The notes below the pieces were generated by a model, which made no database searches, had not been told where the DNA came from, and was given only the letters and a program-made list of their open reading frames with translations. A program made the position numbers and the translations under genes. 38,321 bases of DNA from an uncultured Bacteroidota bacterium (GTDB taxonomy: Bacteria > Bacteroidota > Bacteroidia > Chitinophagales > Chitinophagaceae). This document shows positions 34,290 to 38,321 of the stretch, one piece after another; the first letter of the stretch is position 1, and each line of letters begins with the position of its first letter. The DNA lies in assembly GCA_903851465.1 (NCBI GenBank), contig CAINOI010000046.1, forward strand, positions 1 through 38,321, given 5' to 3'.

Positions 34290-37200
34290 TTAGTCAACCA
34301 CTTTTTTATGCTTAGAAGACAAATAAGTATATACTGCAGGTATCACAAATAAAGTTAAGATCAAGGAGAACATTAAACCTCCTACCACTACTGTACCTAG
34401 AGGTTTCCTGCTCGTTGCAGCTGCACCTAGGCTAATGGCAATTGGCAAAGCACCTAATGCGGTCGCTAAACTTGTCATTAAAATTGGTCTTAAACGTTGC
34501 GCTGCAGCTTCTAAAACGGCTTCCTTAATGGCTAAACCAGCTTCTCTTTTCTTATTGGCAAATTCCACAATTAAGATACCATTTTTGGTCACCAATCCTA
34601 TCAACATAATGATACCAATTTGGGAGAATATATTTAATGTTTGATCTAACATCCATAGAGAAATCAAAGCACCAGCTATAGCCAATGGTACAGTAACCAT
34701 GATGATGAAAGGATCCGTGAAACTTTCAAACTGGGCAGCTAGCACTAAATAAATTAAAATCAACGCTAATAATAAAGCATAAGAAGTATTTGAAGCACTT
34801 TCCTTAAAGTCTCTAGAAGGGCCACTTAACGCAGTTTGGAAACTTTCATCTAATTTCTCTTTTGCAATACGGTCCATCGCATTCACACCGTCTCCAATGG
34901 TTTTACCCTCTGCTAAAGAAGCAGAAATGGTAGCAGAATTAAAACGATTGTAGTGATAAAGATTTGGAGGATTACTATTCTCTTCAATTGTCAATACACT
35001 TGAAATAGGAATACTTTCGCCACGATTGTTTCTGATATAAATTTTGCTGATATCCGTAGGCGTATTACGATCGGATTTAGGCACCTGTGTAATCACTTCG
35101 TATTGACGATCGTTCATGATAAAATAGGCAGCACGTGCACCACTAAAAGCAGACTGTAATGCTTGTGATACATCTGCCGTAGACAAACCAAGATCCCTGG
35201 CGCGCATTCGGTCGATCGTTAAATCTAATTCTGGTTTATTGAATTTTAAATTCACATCCACATTCTGGAAGGTCTTGTCTTTTCTAGCTGCTTCTAAAAA
35301 CTCAGGAATGACATTTCTTATTTTTTGAAAATCTAAATTTTGAATGATAAACTGCACTGGTAAAGAACCACGAGACATCATACCAACTGAAATAGTTTGC
35401 TCCTCTACAGAAAAAATACGAACATTTTTTAATCGTTTAAATTTCTTATTTAAATCAGCAGCAATTTCGGACTGTGTTCTTGTTCTTTCAGTAATGCCTA
35501 CCATGCCTAATCTACCAGATGCGCCAGTGCTTCCTCCACCCCATGATGGAACACTACCCCAAGTAAATGCATGTTCAGGTATAGAGTCTTGCATAATGCG
35601 AACGGCTTTTAATAAATCCGTTCTTAAATCTTCATAACTCGTTCCTTCTGCGGCTGACATAGATATACGAACAGTGCTTTTATCTTCCATAGGTGCTAAC
35701 TCACTTTGTATATTTTTTCCAATAAGCACAATCAACACAAAACAAATGCCAACAATCACCCAAGCCATCCATCTAATTTGCAAAAATTTAGCAAGCCCAT
35801 TTCTGTAGCCCTGTTCCATCCCTTTGAAAAAAGGTTCCGTGCGTTCGTAGAATTTTCCATGCTTACCACCATTTCTATTCAAATACACATTCAACACTGG
35901 TGTAATTGTTAGGGATACAAATGCAGAAACTAAAACAGCACCTGCAACGACTACACCAAATTCTTTAAATAAGGACCCTACAAAGCCTTGTAAGAAAATA
36001 ACAGGCAAGAATACAACCGCCAATGTAATAGAGGTAGAAACAACTGCAAAGAAAATTTCTTTACTACCTTCTCTAGCAGCGTCTTTGATAGGAAGTCCTT
36101 CCTCTAGTTTTCTAAAAATATTTTCGGTGACCACAATCCCATCATCTACGACTAGTCCTGTAGCTAAAACGATGGCTAATAAAGTCAATACATTAATAGA
36201 GAACCCAGCCAAATACATGATAAAGAAAGTGGCAATCAAAGAAATTGGAATATCAATTAAAGGACGTATTGCAATCAACCAGTTTCTAAAGAAAAAGAAG
36301 ATCACCAAAACCACCAATACAAATGAAATCACAATAGTTTCTTTTACTTCCGATAGGGCACGACGAACATTCTTGGTATTATCAATTGGTATTGCAAATT
36401 CTATATCAGATTTGTTTTGCGCTTTTACTTCTTCTAATCTTTTGTAAAATTCATCTGCAATATTAATTTGATTGGCACCCGGCTGAGGAGAGATGGTTAA
36501 CATAACAACAGGTACTCCATTAAAATAAGTACCTTGATCTTCTTGGTCTGGACCAAGTTCAACCCTCGCTACATCACCCAACCTCACAATACCATTTAAG
36601 TCTTCTTTTAAAATAATATTTCTAAAATCTGCCTCTGTAGACAATCTTCCCAATGTACGAATAATGAACTCTGATTTATTACCATAAATACGGCCTGCAG
36701 GCAATTCCACATTTTCTTTGTTCAATCCCGTTTGAATATCATTAAATGCAATACCAAACGCATTGAGTAAATCTGTATTTGGGTAAATACGCATAGACAT
36801 TCTCTTCCCTCTAACCCCTACACTTGTTACTTCATCAATCGTTTGAAAACGTTGCTGCAAAACATTTTCCGCATATTCAGTTAATTCTAATAACCCTTTT
36901 GTTTTACTTCTTAAAGTTAGCATTAAAATAAAATCTCCACTTGCATCTGCTTTTGATACGACAGGAGGGTTATTAATATCTTCGGGCAAACTTCTTGTAG
37001 CCTGTGATACTTTATCTCTCACATCATTTGCTGCAGTTTCTAAATTCACGCCCAGGTTAAACTCGACGGTGATATTTGAATTACCAACAGAACTAGAAGA
37101 ATTGATGGTACGAATTCCAGGGATACCATTAATGGCTTTCTCCAATGGTTCTGTAATTTGACTTTGTATTACTTCTGAGTTCGCACCTGAATAGGATGTT

Positions 37201-37343
37201 TGAACCGAAATGATTGGTGGATCAATGGCAGGATACTCTCTTAATGCCAAAAAAGAATAACCTACCAAACCAAAAATAATAATCGCAATATTCATCACAG
37301 TGGCTAACACTGGACGTTTTAACGAGAGTTCCGATATATTCAT
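34290..37343 (-). CDS. RND-family efflux transporter permease (HAE1/AcrB type)
   Basis: 1017 residues, twelve membrane spans with two large periplasmic loops, the usual AcrB plan. The N-terminus 'MNISELSLKRPVLATVMNIAIIIFGLVGY' and 'LREYPAIDPPIISVQTSYSGANSEVI' is typical of the HAE1 group. The proton-relay aspartates are D400-D401 in GLVVDDGIVVTENIFRKLEEG. The C-terminal repeat contains 'GIIMLIGLVTKNGILIVEFAN' and 'RLRPILMTSLATALGALPIAI'. It should export hydrophobic or amphipathic compounds from the periplasm and inner membrane using the proton gradient, with the adaptor encoded 24 bases upstream and a TolC-like channel not seen here. The substrate is unknown. Confidence 0.97.
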   Translation of the reverse strand: MNISELSLKRPVLATVMNIAIIIFGLVGYSFLALREYPAIDPPIISVQTSYSGANSEVIQSQITEPLEKAINGIPGIRTINSSSSVGNSNITVEFNLGVNLETAANDVRDKVSQATRSLPEDINNPPVVSKADASGDFILMLTLRSKTKGLLELTEYAENVLQQRFQTIDEVTSVGVRGKRMSMRIYPNTDLLNAFGIAFNDIQTGLNKENVELPAGRIYGNKSEFIIRTLGRLSTEADFRNIILKEDLNGIVRLGDVARVELGPDQEDQGTYFNGVPVVMLTISPQPGANQINIADEFYKRLEEVKAQNKSDIEFAIPIDNTKNVRRALSEVKETIVISFVLVVLVIFFFFRNWLIAIRPLIDIPISLIATFFIMYLAGFSINVLTLLAIVLATGLVVDDGIVVTENIFRKLEEGLPIKDAAREGSKEIFFAVVSTSITLAVVFLPVIFLQGFVGSLFKEFGVVVAGAVLVSAFVSLTITPVLNVYLNRNGGKHGKFYERTEPFFKGMEQGYRNGLAKFLQIRWMAWVIVGICFVLIVLIGKNIQSELAPMEDKSTVRISMSAAEGTSYEDLRTDLLKAVRIMQDSIPEHAFTWGSVPSWGGGSTGASGRLGMVGITERTRTQSEIAADLNKKFKRLKNVRIFSVEEQTISVGMMSRGSLPVQFIIQNLDFQKIRNVIPEFLEAARKDKTFQNVDVNLKFNKPELDLTIDRMRARDLGLSTADVSQALQSAFSGARAAYFIMNDRQYEVITQVPKSDRNTPTDISKIYIRNNRGESIPISSVLTIEENSNPPNLYHYNRFNSATISASLAEGKTIGDGVNAMDRIAKEKLDESFQTALSGPSRDFKESASNTSYALLLALILIYLVLAAQFESFTDPFIIMVTVPLAIAGALISLWMLDQTLNIFSQIGIIMLIGLVTKNGILIVEFANKKREAGLAIKEAVLEAAAQRLRPILMTSLATALGALPIAISLGAAATSRKPLGTVVVGGLMFSLILTLFVIPAVYTYLSSKHKKVVD

Positions 37344-37367
37344 CTCAATAATGTATTAATTGTGAGC

Positions 37368-38321
37368 CTACTTGATGATATCAGCAAGTGGCAATGTCTT
37401 CCCGATTTTTAAATCATTACCATCTCTTACAAAAAGCATCCCTGCAACGATGATGCTATCCCCAACTTGAATGCCAGAGGTAATTTCAACAGCAGTGGCA
37501 GTTCTGTAACCTGTCTCCACGCTTGTAAATTTTGCTTTACCGTTTTTAACGACAACTAGCTGTTTCACTTTAGAATCAGGAATAATTACATTAGAAGGAA
37601 CTAAAATACTTGGCTTTTGTTGGTTCTCCCCTAGGAAGACTTTTGTGTAAGCGCCTGGCAACAACTTGCCTTGTAAATTGGCACGCACTTTAATATTTCT
37701 TGAAGTAGCAATAATCTGTGGCTCAATGGCAGCAATTGTTGCAGTCATTTTAACCCCAGGATTAGCAATACTTTCTACAATCACTTTCTTGCCTACTTTA
37801 ATATAATTCTGATATAGCTCTGGTAAAGTAAAGTCAATTTTTAGTTGGTCCATTTTTTGCAATGTAGCAATCGTTGTTGCAGTGCTAATGAAGGCCCCTA
37901 AACTCACTTGTTTTAATCCAATCTGACCAGCAAAAGGGGCTTTTATCACAGTTTTATCAATTAAAGACTGCGTATACGCCATATCCGCTTTCAAGCTATT
38001 GACTTGCTGTAAGCTAATATCATAATCACTTTGATTGATCCCTTTGGCTTGTACTAATTTGAGATTTCTTTGTTCATTGCTATTTGCCAATGTCAATTGT
38101 ACTTTAATTTTTTGCAATTGCGCTTGCAAATCAGCATCATTTAACTTGGCTAATACCGTTCCTGCAGCTACCATCTTACCTTCTGGTATTTGAAGATACA
38201 CTATGCGCCCATTGGATTCTGGACGAATGTCCACAAAGTCACTTGCCACCACAGATCCGTTCACTTCAATCACTTTATCAATTACTTGTGTAGCTGCAAT
38301 TGCAATATCTACAGATACAGG
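37368..38321 (-). CDS. RND efflux periplasmic adaptor (membrane fusion protein), 5' end beyond the window
   Basis: At least 317 residues are visible; the frame stays open to the right edge, so the N-terminus with its signal or lipobox is missing. An internal GTG at 38273 is not the start, because the frame continues upstream as PVSVDIAIAATQVIDK. The order is MFP-like: a beta-barrel start and lipoyl half (IEVNGSVVASDFVDIRPESN; GRIVYLQIPEGKMVAAGTVLAKLNDADL), a coiled-coil alpha-hairpin (about 'LQAQLQKIKVQLTLAN...LKADMAYTQSLID'), the returning lipoyl half ('TVIKAPFAGQIGLKQVSLGAFIS'), then beta-barrel and membrane-proximal domains. It links the RND pump to an outer-membrane channel. It lies 24 bases upstream of the pump on the same strand. 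Confidence 0.95.
   Translation of the reverse strand, partial: PVSVDIAIAATQVIDKVIEVNGSVVASDFVDIRPESNGRIVYLQIPEGKMVAAGTVLAKLNDADLQAQLQKIKVQLTLANSNEQRNLKLVQAKGINQSDYDISLQQVNSLKADMAYTQSLIDKTVIKAPFAGQIGLKQVSLGAFISTATTIATLQKMDQLKIDFTLPELYQNYIKVGKKVIVESIANPGVKMTATIAAIEPQIIATSRNIKVRANLQGKLLPGAYTKVFLGENQQKPSILVPSNVIIPDSKVKQLVVVKNGKAKFTSVETGYRTATAVEITSGIQVGDSIIVAGMLFVRDGNDLKIGKTLPLADIIK

Overview
This 38.3 kb AT-rich window looks like a chromosomal core region of a Bacteroidota bacterium, most likely family Chitinophagaceae (Sediminibacterium-like; an inference from protein style, not a search). The evidence is a SusC/SusD pair, the gliding-motility lipoprotein GldH, Bacteroidota-style HU and RicT/PSP1 proteins, a 31-residue COX24-like basic protein beside an RNase G-type gene, promoter -7 boxes of the TAnnTTTG type, and no obvious Shine-Dalgarno sequences. 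No rRNA, tRNA, CRISPR array, insertion sequence, phage gene or known defence system was found. No gene-free stretch exceeds about 190 bases.

Layout. 1-3120 (+): HU, a membrane-anchored TPR protein, the 31-aa basic protein, and an RNase E/G endonuclease. 3253-7735 (-): one SusD lipoprotein and one SusC TonB-dependent transporter with no CAZyme or regulator next to them. 7963-13429 (+): radA, comF, a secreted Cys-type glutathione peroxidase, the DNA polymerase III delta' subunit, and a RicT/PSP1 protein with a Gly/Pro/Asn repeat tail. 13481-15499 (-): a small secreted plug-like protein and an M3 oligoendopeptidase. 15559-17391 (+): mutL. 17396-22941 (-): a PBP4-type carboxypeptidase and an arginase-fold protein, preceded by the very tight unit yicC-gldH-histidine kinase-response regulator. 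23027-25120 (+): ligA. 25159-27101 (-): pfkB-family kinase then asd. 27301-29043 (+): a TetR regulator and obgE. 29156-32129 (-): typA/bipA and an HGSNAT/NagX-like membrane protein. 32211-33194 (+): an alpha/beta hydrolase. 33199 to the right edge (-): an RND efflux adaptor (cut by the window edge), an RND pump, and a GH130-type lipoprotein broken by a one-base frameshift.

How the genes work together. Much of the window is information processing: recombination and repair (radA, mutL, ligA), replication (holB), RNA turnover (rng, yicC) and translation or ribosome GTPases (obgE, typA, the COX24-like protein). Envelope functions are mixed in: nutrient import (SusCD), efflux (RND), peptidoglycan trimming (dacB) and gliding/type IX secretion (gldH). 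Convergent gene pairs are separated by long, near-perfect bidirectional terminator hairpins.

I do not see a convincing new multi-gene system. The points most worth a second look are the abutting yicC-gldH-two-component operon, the GH130 homopolymer frameshift, an arginase-fold protein with an altered metal site, a free-standing 91-aa TonB-plug-like secreted protein, a 57-bp coding tandem repeat in ricT, altered endonuclease motifs in MutL, and -7 boxes placed as if some messages were leaderless.
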